Shown piece after piece: positions 12,501 through 24,652 of a stretch of DNA of 64,000 nucleotides. The notes beneath the pieces are model-generated. The model saw only the letters and a program-made list of their open reading frames with translations. It made no database searches and had not been told where the DNA came from. The stretch lies in the NCBI GenBank assembly GCA_034509425.1, contig JAVTVJ010000023.1, forward strand, positions 620,001-684,000. Reading direction: 5' to 3'. The first letter of the stretch is position 1. Every line of letters begins with the position of its first letter. The position numbers and the translations under genes were made by a program. Source of the DNA: Eopsaltria australis. Its lineage: Eukaryota; Chordata; Aves; Passeriformes; Petroicidae.

Positions 12501-12600
12501 ATGTGCTGCCCAGATGTGTTTCCCACCTCCACCTTCCTCCTAGGACTCATGTGCTTGACAGCTTTCAGCAACTTTGCCAAGACTTCTGCAGACTTCTCAG
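12501..12600 (+). CDS. Candidate first coding exon of an unidentified secreted or membrane protein
   Basis: The ATG at 12501 has A at -3 (AAGGATG) and follows the CpG peak. It opens 33 codons starting MCCPDVFPTST, then a hydrophobic core FLLGLMCLTAF, then SNFAKTSADFS. This looks like a signal peptide followed by the mature N terminus, although the usual basic n-region is missing. The frame ends at CAG|GTAGGG (donor GT at 12601), leaving one base, so the intron is phase 1. Signal-peptide exons ending in phase 1 are common in immunoglobulin-superfamily and other extracellular proteins. Read through the donor, the frame stops after about 59 codons. An acceptor-like tract ending CTCCTAG at 12537-12543 allows another reading, with an exon starting at 12544. 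I compared the peptide from memory with several neuronal adhesion proteins and did not recognise it. No downstream exon was found. The coding call is inference. Confidence 0.4.
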
Positions 12601-12855
12601 GTAGGGAGAAGCACCGATCCTTTCGTGTGCTGCTTGTGCATGGGGGCTCTTATTCCAGTGCTCAGGGAAAGTGGATGTGAGCAGACCTGGGATACTTATG
12701 TGGGGAGCAATTTTAATCTTTTAAAAACAAGTCAAAGATTAAAAGTGTCTTCTGTAAGTGGATTTTGAGTTTCTTAAAAGCCTTTCTCAATAATTAGCAA
12801 AACTATTTCAAAAGAGTTAGTCTGACTAACTTTGAGAAGAAGAAAAAGAGTAGTG

Positions 12856-12912
12856 TTAACTTGTGTAAGTTTGTAGCAGGAATGGAATTAACTTGTGCAA
12901 GTTTTTAGCAGG
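12856..12912. repeat. 25-bp direct duplication, period 32
   Basis: TTAACTTGTGTAAGTTTGTA at 12856 recurs at 12888 with two substitutions over 25 bases, with seven bases between the copies. It is a small slippage-type duplication about 250 bp downstream of the candidate splice donor. Confidence 0.85.
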
Positions 12913-15900
12913 TTTTGTGCTGTGTTTCTCATAGGAGTGAAAAGAGGAGGATTATGAGATTGGAAAGGTTTAGTACGTAAATGAAAAAGCTAACATAGCA
13001 AGCCTAAATTATTTTGGAGTGGGCCAGATTCCCTTCTCTTAACATACAACTCCTGATTGTTGCAAAAGCCCCGTGAGCTGAGATAAAAGAGGTGTTGCAT
13101 GCACAGAACGAATTGTATTCTGAGCCTGTGTTTTCTTAAACTGGGAGAAAAAGTGTCTCAATTCTTAATTTTTTCAGAATCTAAAAATGTTGATAGCACT
13201 TGTTTTGAGTTGTACACAGTAGGTAAATACCCAGCACTTTGAAAGTCCGGAGTCCCATATAAGTTTTATAACTGTATAGCTGCATTAGTCACTTTAAAAT
13301 TATGTTTCTGCTTCTGTTCTTTGTGGCTGTGCATGTGGATCTGAGAAAACATAACAGATCTCATTTTGCAATTTCAGCAGGGTTGATCAGTTTGCTCGGG
13401 AGTGCCCAGTGAAGGCAACTTTTCTTTTAGGATATTGGTTCTAATTTTGGGTCTTAGTGTGAAGAACTAGTCTGGCATACTCTTTAGGGGTGTTTTGCAA
13501 AACTCTTGTAGTGGATAAGAGTTGCCAATTATAGTTTCCTGATGAAAAAGTGTCATTTGCAAGGGTTGAACCTCACTGGACTTGGGTTTTAACACATCCC
13601 AGCACTGCTGCTCACTGCCTGGGAGTGCATGTGTCTGTGTGCTGTGAGAAATTTGTGTTAGAAAGGAGGAGCTTGCGGTGGAGGTGGGGAGAAAGAATAT
13701 ATACAGTAGCTTGAAGTCTTAATGTGAATTGAAGGGGGCTGGCTTGCCTGTGATTCAGTCTCATTTGGGGGCAGATCAGTCCTGGGGGCTCCCATTCAAG
13801 GCAGATCTGCCTCTGAATGGAAAGGACTGAGGCATTTCCCTATTTCTATCCTGCTTTTATCCTTTTCTTGGCACTGAGCTTTGTGCTCCTGCTTGCAAGC
13901 AAGTTGATGCAGAAGGGGTGCATGGAGTGGGCATGACAGGAGCAAAAGCTGCAATGGGGAAAGGAGTTGTCTTTCTGAAATGTAGATAAAGTTTTCCCAG
14001 CCCAGGCCAAATTGCCAAGCGTTAAAATGTGTACAGGTGTCCCAGGGCAAAGGTGCTGTATATTGTGTTTGTACTACATAGCTGGAACAGTGGAAGGAAA
14101 TTCGATAGGCTTCAGTGGTGCTGGCAGGGGGAGCAGATGCTGTTCTTTAAAAAAATGAATAAGAAGGTTGGTGATAACAAAATAATATTTTCTGTAACAT
14201 CCAACTGCACTGTGATTCTTTGGGAGAAGAGGGGTGGTTTAAATCCCTGTGTATGTGTGTGGCAAGGCTGTCCTCTGGAGCAGGGTCTGTAATCCCAACA
14301 GCACAACCTCCCATGAGTTTCCATAACTGTTGAAACCTTCTGCCAGGTCCAACCTATGTTTTCTGATAGCAGACTTGGCGAATGTCCCCAGTCTTGTTGG
14401 ACTCACTGTACCTTGCAGGACAGGAAACATGATTTGCTGCAGGAAAGGGCTGTACCCAGTGTGTAGCAGCTCAAATATAGTTTTGTAAGCTCAGGAGCTG
14501 AGTAACCACAGATGAAAGGGGGTAGGAAAAGGTACAGCATTTCCCAAATCCCATTATGCTTTCCCAGAATATGTTGCACAGACCCCATTCACCTCCCTGC
14601 AATGCCTGAGGGTGTGCACTGTGTGCCTCTCTGAAGGAACAGTGGCCCAGGTAACTCTTCCTACCTGGTGGAGCATCTTGTTTGTCACTGTTATTCCTAT
14701 GTGTAAATTATCAGCTGGCATAAAGAATGGAAGGGAGGCAACATTCTAACATTATTTGACTGTGATTATTTCTGGCCTGTTATATACTTTTCTATACTTC
14801 AGTGTGATCTGAATTCTTCTCTGGCATGGCTGGAATTTAGCAGGTGAACATCTTTGGGGAAGCCTTATAGCTTTACTGTATGCCATCCCACCTAGAGGTA
14901 GTGCATCCAAAACATAAATTATCTGCCCCACAAGGAGATGAGTGGATTTGTATTGGGTATTGCTGCTGAGGAATGTAAGGCTTGCTGTGATCCCACAGAG
15001 GTTTCTGCAGCAGTTGGTGCTGCAGGGAGATGACACGGCTCTTTGGGATGTAAAGGCTCTTCCAGCTTGCAAATGAATAGCAGTACTGTCCAGAGACAGC
15101 AGCTGATGCTCTTTGGGGAAGAATGGGGGTTTAAAACTCAGTCCTGTAGACCTTGTTTAGCAGCAAAACCTCTCTGACTTCTCAGCTTGGTTCGACTCAG
15201 CATTACCAGGGAGGTGCTGCTGTTTGTAGCAGGTCATGGCTGTGTGGTGGTGGGTCAGTGTGTGTGGATCCAGTCTTGGAAAGAAAGCTCAGGGACATCC
15301 ACTCTTGAGCTCTAAGCAGATCATAAGTCAGCAGCACTGACCTGACTGTCATGCTGCAGCTCTGCAGTAGGGCTGGATAAAAGACTCACCAAGAACTTCA
15401 CACCCAGCCACATCCCACTGCTTCCAGTACTCTCCCACTGGCTGGATTTTACAGGTATGTGTCTCTCGGCTGCAGGAAGATTTCATTTTTATACAGGTCA
15501 TGGCAAGGCACACCCTGAGAGAGTGCCCAGAGTCTGTCACAGGAGAGCACAGGCAGGGCTGGTGGGGATTTGTAACCCCTGAGCACACAGTCTCACACTG
15601 GGGCTCCATCCCTCCTGTTTGAACAGCTCAAACACCACAACGTGAACATGAGCAGTGTGTGTCCTGCTGGGGACTGGTGCAATCTGAGATGTAAGAATTC
15701 AAATTCCTTTAAAGTGAAGTATTTGAACTATGTGAAGAGTTTTGAAGTTGTTTTCTTTAATAGTTCTTTAAACATTGATGTTTGCAGCAGGGTGTGGGGG
15801 TAGGAACGAGATCCTGAGGGAGAGAGTGGAGTTATCAGGCACTTTGCAGCCACTTCTTAAGAAGACCTGGACTTTTTCTCTGTGGCTGCTTGTAGAATGA

Positions 15901-17033
15901 ACTCTTGGTTTAATCTCATTCTGTGATCTGTTCTTGTGCTTAGGACTGTTTGAAGGCTTAGAACCTGCTGTCTTGATGTGTCACTTACCCCTTATTCAAA
16001 GTGATACTTGAGGACTGTGATGAGGTGTGGGTAAGAGTCTGATCTTTTGAATCTCTGTACATTAACTGTAAACCTCTAGTCCTAATCTCAGTGGCAGCAA
16101 TGTATTCTCCAAAATCCTTGCTGTTTGATAAAACTCCACCTTGTTTTAGACCCTTTCTATTTTTAGTGAGAGTCCAAGACAGAGCAATGGAGCAATGTCC
16201 TTGCCCTGCCAGGGGAAGCCATGCCACAGCTCCCCTGCATAGGCTCTGGGAGGCAGGGATCCATGTGCAGTGCACAGACCTTGCTCCTTAGAGGGACAAG
16301 GTTAATGAAAACGGTGCCAAAAGTAGGCTTTGGTGCTAACTTTAAATGCAGGCATGGAAAGCTTAGTTAACAGCTATTGCTCATATCCTGTGTGCTCTCC
16401 CTGCTCAGCCATGGTGTTCCTGCCTCTGAAGCTAAATCGTGCAAACACATGTTGAATTCTGCTCTGCCCACTGCTGCCAAGGTGACCATTTAACTTCCAG
16501 CTGCATACTTGCAAGGAATTAAACTTCTGTTGTTATCATGCCGTGCTCCAATTCTCCTCAAGGATTTTTCCACTCATTAGCTGATTTCAGGCACGTTGGG
16601 CAGAAGGGTAGTGGCATCAGATCTATGTGGTAGCCACGAGTTTCATGTTAATGGAGACAGGTCTCTCCACTACTGCAGGAAGGGTTGTGAACTCAAGCAT
16701 TTACAGACATCAGAGAATCCCCTGCAAGGACCTAAGCCAAAAATTCAGGTTTCTAGGCACGGAAACAGCTTGGCTGGGAGCTCATACAGGAGGACCCAGC
16801 TGATAGGAAAAACCAGCCCCGGTAGTGCTGCTCCCCTTGGGCCTGCTTTAATGTTTATATTCTTTGCATTAGATTTTGGCACAAGCTGGATGTGAGCAGC
16901 ACTTTGCTTAAGAGAGCTGATCTGGCATCGAGCCAGATGAATACTGATAATTCCCATCCACACCCTGCAGGTGAGCCCTGGGTAGCTTTTGGAGCCTCTC
17001 CCTGGAGGCCCATCTTGGTTTTGAAAGCACAAG

Positions 17034-17095
17034 GCTTTTTTTTTTTGTTGTTGTTGTTATTATTAGTGGTGGTGGTTGGTTGGTTTTTTTTCCTT
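17034..17095. repeat. T-rich low-complexity tract
   Basis: A poly-T run is followed by (TTG)n, (TTA)n, (GTG)n and (GGTT)n short runs and another poly-T. It is open on both strands, which creates spurious frames rich in Leu/Val on one strand and in Asn/Lys on the other. Confidence 0.9.
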
Positions 17096-20000
17096 TTCCC
17101 CAAGGATATCAGGTTTCAAGTGAAAGCTGCTTTTGCCACCTCCCTGCTAATTGGCTCAGTGTGTTTGTTTGAGCTGATGAGGGCTGGGGTTGGGGAGGGG
17201 AAAGGCACTTCTCCCTGATTGCATTTAATCAGTCCATAATAAAGGCAATTTGTTTGACGACTCCATTCACCAAATTATCACCAAAATCTACATTCTAACA
17301 GCTTTTGAATGCCTAATAGCCCTGAATGGATCCATGGTGTCAAGGGGGATCCAGGATTTCCATGTGTTGAATGTTTCAGGCTGTAAAAGAGGACATTTTC
17401 AAGAGAAAGGCAGATATTCCACCACACTGGAAAAGAAATTGTAACTCGGTAATGAGGGTTGAGTTTTTGACCCCAGGGGCAAACAGACATGGTTTAGACT
17501 TTGTTTCAAGACCAGGCCAAATCCAGGCCAGCTCCATACCTTGTCTTGGGGAAGGGCTCAGAGTGATGAGGTAGGATGGACCTCAGGTTGCTGCTTAGAG
17601 AGGTCCCTGTCCCAGGAGATTTTTCTCCTCCTCCACTGGAGGCCGTGTGTGCCATCCCATCCATCACAGCTGCCTGGGCTGCAGTTTGGCTTGCTGAGGG
17701 CAAGCTGCCTGTGCTGGGGGAGAGAAATTCTCCTTTGCAGGGCTGACAAAATCCAGAACCTCATCAAAGGTGGTTTAAAACCACTTGGCCTCTTCTGGTA
17801 ACATTCTGGAGATGTGGCTGCACAGGGTGGGAGCTGAAGGGGCTGGCTGTGTCTGGGAGCCATGGCTGAGGTGTTCTTGCAGGGGGAAGCTGCAGCTGGG
17901 GTTTGTGTCTGTTTGCCAGTGGAAAAGAGCCTAAAGGCCTCAGAGAACTGGTAGGTGTTGGAGGAAATCAGTAGGAGTTTGGGTGGGTATCCAATGCCAG
18001 ATCTGCTGCTCTTGGGAGAGCAGGAAAAGAATCAGCACAGAATCTGGGGCTATTTTGGTGCCTGAGAGAGTTGTTCTGGTTTATCAGCAGGGATGCAGCT
18101 TCATGGTATCAACAAAACCATGTTACCAAGACCAAATACCATATTAAGCAAAGATACATGTTTCTGTCCATCCCTGTCCTGAGGCCCAGAAAACACTGTG
18201 GATTTCCCAGCAGTTGTGATGAAAATGCTGTGAGGGAGGACTCTGCCTGCTGACTCTAAAAATACTCAGCATTTACTTTTACTGACAGCTGAGGGGACCA
18301 AACTGAGCTTCAGGAAGACAAACACTTGTTTCCAGTTCCTTGTGTTTGTGGTCCTGAGCTGTCACCAGGGGCACTGCTGTTAGTGCTGCAAAAACCCAGC
18401 TGCTGGCTGGTATTTGTGGAACCAGGGAAAGGAGACACAGTCTGGGATGGATGAATGAGGCTACTGTGGGTGCCAGGATGTCTCATGAAGGGTCTGTGTG
18501 AAACCTCATGTGGGCAATGACTTCATCTCAAGAGCCAGATGTGTGCATCTGGCTCCTGTTACATGGAAATCCACTGGTTTGGCCATCACAGCTGTCAGCA
18601 AGAGCAAAGGGATCTCAGGGACCCCAACATCTGTGTGATGACTGCCAATATTTATATTGTATCTACTAATGGCAGGGGTCCAGAAATGATGAAAAGTTTT
18701 GTTAGTACCAGGAGTACTTTATTTAATTAGTAGTATTAACAAAAAAAATGGAAAAAAAATCTACTGTGGTAATTTTAATCACTTCAAAGTATCCCAGTAT
18801 CCCACTAGATGCACAGACAAGTTGAGGAAATTGTCCTTGCAGCATTCTTCCTATGTCTGTGTGTTATCAGGGATACAAATGCTGCAGAATTAAAGAAAGC
18901 AACTGTTTATGTCCTCAGCTAAAAGTTTTTCCTGACTTAAGGTGCTGTGAAAGCAGATTTTGTATGTCACAAATAATTTGGTCAATTAAAAAAAAGAAGT
19001 GTGAATTTTGACACTTCCTTTTGTTCAACTGAGATACTTGGAAGCTAAACTCACAATTTAATCTGGGGGGTGGAGAGAATAAGCTTAGTCTCTGCAGGAG
19101 GAGAAAAAATGTGTATTTACACTTGGCACTGGTGCTGATCCTTTTGTTGATGCTAATTTAAACACAGCCTGATCTCCCAAAGTGCTCTGTGCTCAGAGCT
19201 GAAGATTGGCCTATGCTGTGTTAGGTGGGTGTGCAGAGATTTAGTTGGCCAACACCAGGGCTGTTTATATGTCTCATTTGAGACTGGCTGCTTGTGCTTG
19301 GCATGTTTGTGCAGGTATAGATTGAACTTTCTGTTTTCTGCTCCAAAATAGCAATCCCAGTCCCTAGGGGTGGACCATTTAAAGCAATACCCATTTTGTG
19401 TTGTTTTTTTGTGCTCTTGTAATTTCTTTATACAGATACCCAAGACCTTCACAGATTGTGTCCCTTGAAAGGGGACAGACCTGCAGGAACAGACCCAAAG
19501 TGTTCCTCAAAGTGGCTCAGAGGATTTTTGGTCAGGTTGGTTTGGCACAATATTACAAGGTTCCTTGTGTCCCTGCCAGTACCGTGCGTCATTGAGCCAG
19601 CACTGCTGTTGTCTGGGATTTTTGTGCTCTTTCCAAAAGACAGCCATGGGCCAAAATCTGCTCAGCTGTGAGGCAACTTTGCTGACTTGCCAAGAGCTGT
19701 GCAGAATGAACAGAAGCACAGAAGTTAATCCCAACTCATCTTCTTGCAGATTAAAACTAGTGTAGGAGTAAAAATTTGGAACATGTTTAAGACAGCTGCT
19801 TGGGTGACCTGTTATTATTATTTATTTACTTAGTTGCTCCTTTTGCCTGAGGATGGATGGTGAGTTGTGGCTCTCTTAGCCTGGGTTTGGGCTAATCCAA
19901 ACGTGCCTGGCTCAGCTCACTAACTGAGGGCATGAACTCATTTGTAGTAATTAAAGCTATGAATGTCTCCTCTTTCTGCGTGTGCAGTGCCTGGCTGCCT

Positions 20001-21544
20001 GGAGCCCAGTGTGTGTCTTCTCACATCAGAGAGACAATGATGAGTTGGTAGTTCTGGGTTGCACAGGAAAATAAATCTTGGCTGAGTCTTTTCAGACATT
20101 CTGTGCCCTTGAACTGTGTTGGTAGATGCTGTGGTGTCAGTGTTGATGGGGCTCCTTTGGATGCTAAGGTGTGCTGTTCAGTAATCCTCCTTGGATCCAT
20201 CTGGGTCCTTGCATGAAGATGGAGCAGTGTGTGTGTGTGACCTGCAGTTTGGGAAAACCCTCCGAGTGCTCAGGTGTCAGAAGTGTTTGAATGAAAAGAT
20301 GGATGTAGATGGTGCTGAAGAGTTTGCAGTAGATGTCCAAGCACTTTAGTTGTGGTGGGCAGGGGAGCTCACATCCAGCTGCTGGCAAAATATCCCACAT
20401 CCTTAACATGGAGGAGGAAAGATTTAAAAAATATATTTCCTTTTTTGAATGTTACATTTAGAGAAGAAGGCCTAGAGACCCAGAGGAGATTCATCAGCCA
20501 TTTACAATCAAAAAACTTCATTATGTACTTTTGTACAGCAACTTTTGACCTGATATGAAGACACAGTTGGCCAGGAGAGAGATTTTCCACTCCTCCAGCA
20601 GCCCATACAAGAATCAGAATCCTCAGGGTGGGAGAGGGAGCTGACTTAGGTGAGATGCACAAAATCCTTGATGGACTGGGTACCTGATGGTGCTGATTGT
20701 CAAGAAGGGGCCATTCAGACCACCTACTCTGAGACCCCCTGTGTGCTTGTGTTATTTTATTTTTATCTGCTATCACATGCCTGTGGTTTTGCTGCTGTGA
20801 TATTATCAACATGTGTTGTATCAGCCTCAAGGGTTTAAAGTGGGCTTTTACTCCAACTAGTAAATATGAAAACAAACACAGCAGTATGGGGATTTTCTGC
20901 TAATGTTTGCTCTGTGATTTTTGTATCACACTGTGAGCTGGTGTTGATATTAAGGGTGCTCTACAGCAGGTGCAATTCCTGACATTAATTTCCCATGTTT
21001 GCTGTATTTTGCAAAGGTTTTTGGCTCACATGTTTTTCCTAAAAGTTGTGTTGGGCCAAGGGTGCAGACACTTAGTACAATTAAAGTGATAGGTGGTAAC
21101 TTGAGCTCCTATGGCTGGGTTATGGATTATTGTTTTGGGCCTCAGTCTTTGGGAAATCTCTTCCTGCTGTGGTCTGTGTGGGGCCTGTACATGCAGTGCT
21201 GCTGTGGCCCTGGCAGTGCCCACAGGATGCTATGGGACAAAATTCTGCAGTTTGGTTTTGAAAAAGTTTAGCTTTTGTGTGAAACATTCAAACAACAGAA
21301 TTATTATTCAAATAAAATATTTGGAAATTAAGAAATGTTAAAATTAAGGTAGTTTTAACCACTTGAGTCCAGCCCTTTGGGTTTTTATGTTACTCTTTAA
21401 TGAGAACATATTTTTCTCTACTTCCTTGAGATTCCTGTGCTGTCCAGGGCACAGAACAGTGCTTAAGAACAGGCCTTAAAATTGTTTTCTTCATCTTTCC
21501 AGTTCTTTATGGCCCTGGGGCCTTATTTCTTGTATGTTTAATGG

Positions 21545-21581
21545 TATTTAAATCCTATTATGTTATTTAAACCCTATTATG
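21545..21581. repeat. 19-bp tandem duplication, two copies
   Basis: TATTTAAATCCTATTATG at 21545 is followed at 21564 by the same sequence with one T-to-C change, giving a period of 19 bp. It is AT-rich and non-coding. Confidence 0.85.
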
Positions 21582-21903
21582 CTTGTTGTGAGGGATGCAC
21601 TTACAGGGATGTACTTGCCCTTCTGGAAGGAGTCTGGAATGTTACCTGCATGGCACAGAGAAGAATCCAAGGCAGAGATTGGCATCAGGAGCCCTAACTG
21701 CCCAATATTTCAGAGATTGTTCAACATCTACCCTTTTCTCCAGGAGCAGCCCATTACCTATTATCTTAAGCTGTGATAAGCATGAAGAAATGTCTGGTAC
21801 TTAGTACACAATTTCTTCTCCAATATTATAATATCTATGTGCAAATGGACTGCACAGGTTAAAATGAACATTTCAGTTGCAAAGTCAAGTCCACTTAACT
21901 GAG

Positions 21904-22440
21904 TGTTGTGGGTTAACACCTGTAGGCAGCCAAGCACTGCTCAGCTACTTGCTTGCCTCCACTCCCTACCTCCAAATAGGACAGGGGAAGAGGAAGGGAA
22001 GAGTAAAAGCAAGAAAACTGATGGGGTGAGATAAAAATCATGAAAGAGAAGTGGAAGAAATAAAAAAGAAAGAAAAATAAGTGATGCAAAGGAAATCACC
22101 CACTGCCTCCCACAGGCAGACTGATGCTCAGCCAGTCCCCAAGCTGATTTACCTCACTCCACTCTGTTTTGTTGCTGAGCATGCATGACATGGGATATCT
22201 CTTTGCTTGGCTGGAGTGACCTCCCTGGTTGTATCACACCCAAAACCTTGGGCATCCTACAATCTATTTGCTGGGAGGGCAGAGTGTGGGACAGACAAAG
22301 TGCTGACAGAGTGCAAAAGCTGTTCAGCAATAGCTAAAACATTAATATATTATCAGTACTGTTTTGGTTCTGGATCCAAAGCATATCACTATTCAAGCTG
22401 CTACAAAAAAATTAACTCCATCACAGCCAGACACAGTACA
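21904..22440 (-). mobile_element. Solo LTR of an avian ERVL-type endogenous retrovirus
   Basis: This 537-bp element begins TGTTGTGGG and ends CAGTACA on the plus strand, the expected TG...CA termini. The minus strand gives the family orientation: it starts TGTACTGTGTCTGGC, continues with 'gatggagttaatttt', and ends 'ggtgttaacccacaaca'. These blocks and their order match a common avian ERVL LTR as I remember it. Candidate 5-bp target-site duplications flank it, CTGAG at 21899-21903 and CTAAG at 22441-22445, differing at one base. The centre is shortened and the TATA region of the family is not recognisable. No retroviral coding sequence is adjacent, so this is a solo LTR left by recombination and is probably inactive. 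Confidence 0.85.
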
Positions 22441-22445
22441 CTAAG

Positions 22446-23100
22446 GAAAGGGCAACATTACACCTGTATTTTATGTGTAATATGAGCTAGAGGTTGGTAT
22501 CATGGGAAATCTTCAGCTGGCAGATATGATCTGAGTCATAAGGTGCAGTTGTAAGAAGGGTCTGGTTTTGCATAGGTTTTGTTGTTGTTCCCTTTTTTTT
22601 TTTTTTTTTCCCTAGAGCAGTCATGCTTTGAGGGTTACTTTATTTGGGATGGGATAAGAGTACTTAAAATTGAGTTACAAATTTGGGGTCAGTCCTTGAA
22701 ACGCTTTCTAAAAGATCTTTAAAAATTAGTTTTGAAGACATTCCTCCCTCCAAATGTTCTTTTTTTTTGCTTGCTTCTGTCCTTCGATAGAAGAAGAAGA
22801 AAAAGAAAAAAAAGTGTGTCTATTCAAAGGCACAAATAAAGATCCTGCAGTGCAAGTGATATTGCTAAAAATAGAGCCTCTGGGATTTGTTTGGTTTATT
22901 TCTCTTTGGATTTTTATTGTGTGGTAACCCCTTGGAAACCGAGGTTGTTGCTCTGACTGTTTCCAAAGCATGTCTGTCTCTCCATGTATCCTTTGTACAG
23001 GGGCCACTGCTGTTGTGTTAACACTCTTTGCTTCCTGGTTTATGTGCTCATCTGAATTCCAGCTCAAAGAGGTTAAAGCTTTATAAAAGTGAGCTGGGCA
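22446..23100. other. Non-coding DNA with homopolymer tracts
   Basis: It contains a poly-T run at 22593-22609 and a purine (AAG/A) tract at 22789-22815. No gene is recognised; the 152-codon minus-strand frame spanning 22726-23184 has no recognisable domain. Confidence 0.5.
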
Positions 23101-23560
23101 AGGAAGTGGCTCCGCAGTTGATGCCGGAGTGCGCACATCTGTGACCCACGCTGTGCTCACATGTTGGTTTATTGTTGGCCTCACAATAAAGGAGAGCGCT
23201 GGGGTTTTGTTCGGCTAAAGAACTTTGATGGAATGAATTGTATAGAAGAAAGAATAGATGAAGCCTGGCTGTTATTTGCCATAATGTTCTTTGTTTTAGC
23301 TGCAATGTGGGGGATGCAGAACTCCCAGCAGAGAATGGTCTCTGTAGCAGCCAAGGGGAGCTGATGGATTGGAGAGGGATGCAGGGAGACACTCAGCAAG
23401 AAGGGGTGACAAATTTTTTCTGATTTGGATTCGCTTGTCTTTAGCTGATGGCCCCGGATTTTCACTTTGGCTTTACCACAGGAGCAGAGACTCTGCTGTA
23501 CCAATAAGATGCACTATAAATAGTGGTGCCATTTTCCCTGGGTTTGGTCCAGAGTTAATG
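23101..23560. promoter_or_regulatory. Motif-rich, CpG-retaining candidate enhancer
   Basis: Six CpGs survive between 23113 and 23214. The stretch contains a perfect inverted pair TTTATTGT / ACAATAAA at 23168-23175 and 23183-23190, the head-to-head arrangement of dimeric SOX sites. A perfect MEF2 consensus, CTATAAATAG, lies at 23514-23523, 13 bp after a CCAAT at 23501; CTATAAATA can also act as a TATA box. No gene model links to it. Function is inferred from motif density only. Confidence 0.3.
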
Positions 23561-24564
23561 TGCACAGATAGTAGTTAGTGCATTTGGCAATGGTACAGCC
23601 AAGTGGCTGGATTGTAAAGGTCTATCAGCAGCTGCAGGAAACTGAATGCTTGGTGTTAGACAATCCATTTTTCTTTCTGGATAAATGAAAATCTCTTTAT
23701 CTCTCTTTTCATAAACATTGTCCATATAATTGGAGGTCAAGGTTCAAGTTCAAACTGATAAGATTATTTTGCTTCCCTAAGCTGCATGACAATGGTCCCG
23801 TTGGCAAATTAAGCCATGGATCTCCTTTTGCTGTAATGGGAACCAATCTCATTAGAAACAGAGCTGGATTAGTGATGAGTCCAACTTCCCATACAGATAC
23901 ACATTCTGACCCCAGCAGGCCTGAAATGCCTTTTGTTCACTCAGCCTCCTCTGCGTTTTCCCAGCGCTCCTACATCTGTGTCGTGGAGCTGGGGGTGATT
24001 ATTTCTGCTCAAGCAAAGCCTGCTGAGGAGTGAAAAACAAACTGACTGGTCAGTGTGGTATCACAATAGGAATGATAAGGTGTTTTTAAAATGTTTATCT
24101 TGATTTAAGTCATTGGAGTACAAGAACGATTAAGTTGTCTGTTGCAGGGTATTGAAGATTAAGGGCCAATTGTCACTGGTTTGACCTGTGGGAAAGATGA
24201 TCCTTTTCTGCCTGTCAGCACTGCTGTCATCTACAGATCAGACAATCTGAATCTACTCACACCAACCTCCCCAACATCTGAACACAGGAAACTCTTTTTT
24301 GGGGACAAAGAAAGACAAACCTTTTCTCCTGTGACCTGTGTTTGTTCTGTCTGTCCTTCTTCATGCCAGTGAGGGGTTGTTTGCACCCATGTCCGAGATG
24401 CTTTATCAAGCAGATGGGACTGAGAGCCCTGAGCTGTGGAGGTGTTGCTTCTGGATGCTCCTGGGCCTGCCTATGTTGGCCCTAAGTCAGTGCTGGTGTA
24501 CCTGCTGCTGTTGTCTAGTGTTTGCTTTCTTCCCTTTGCATTCTCACATTCTGCTTTTGGGATG
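23561..24564. other. Non-coding DNA, nothing recognised
   Basis: No gene, RNA or confident repeat is visible. Short frames here are typical of chance. Confidence 0.5.
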
Positions 24565-24607
24565 CACTCACTCACTCACTCACTCACTCACTCACTCACT
24601 CACTCAC

Positions 24608-24639
<32 letters not shown>

Positions 24640-24652
24640 ATCTATCTATCTA
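24565..24652. repeat. Compound tetranucleotide microsatellite (CACT)n(CTAT)n
   Basis: About eleven CACT units run to 24608 and switch directly to about eleven CTAT units, with one short imperfection near 24640. Compound tetranucleotide repeats like this are usually highly polymorphic. The two chance frames crossing it encode Ser/Leu/Thr/His and Ile/Tyr/Leu/Ser runs and are artefacts. Confidence 0.97.

Larger units (their letters stand above)
12601..21903. other. Probable first-intron DNA, no gene recognised
   Basis: This would be the start of a long intron if the 12.5-kb exon is real. It holds a direct duplication at 12856-12912, a T-rich simple tract at 17034-17095 and a 19-bp duplication at 21545-21581. 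No exon, RNA gene or confident transposon was seen. The 168-codon minus-strand frame at 20369-20875 has no recognisable domain and is probably chance. Confidence 0.5.

Noticed and set aside
20369..20875. 168-codon minus-strand open frame
   Set aside because: No domain, poor start context, and competing plus-strand frames.
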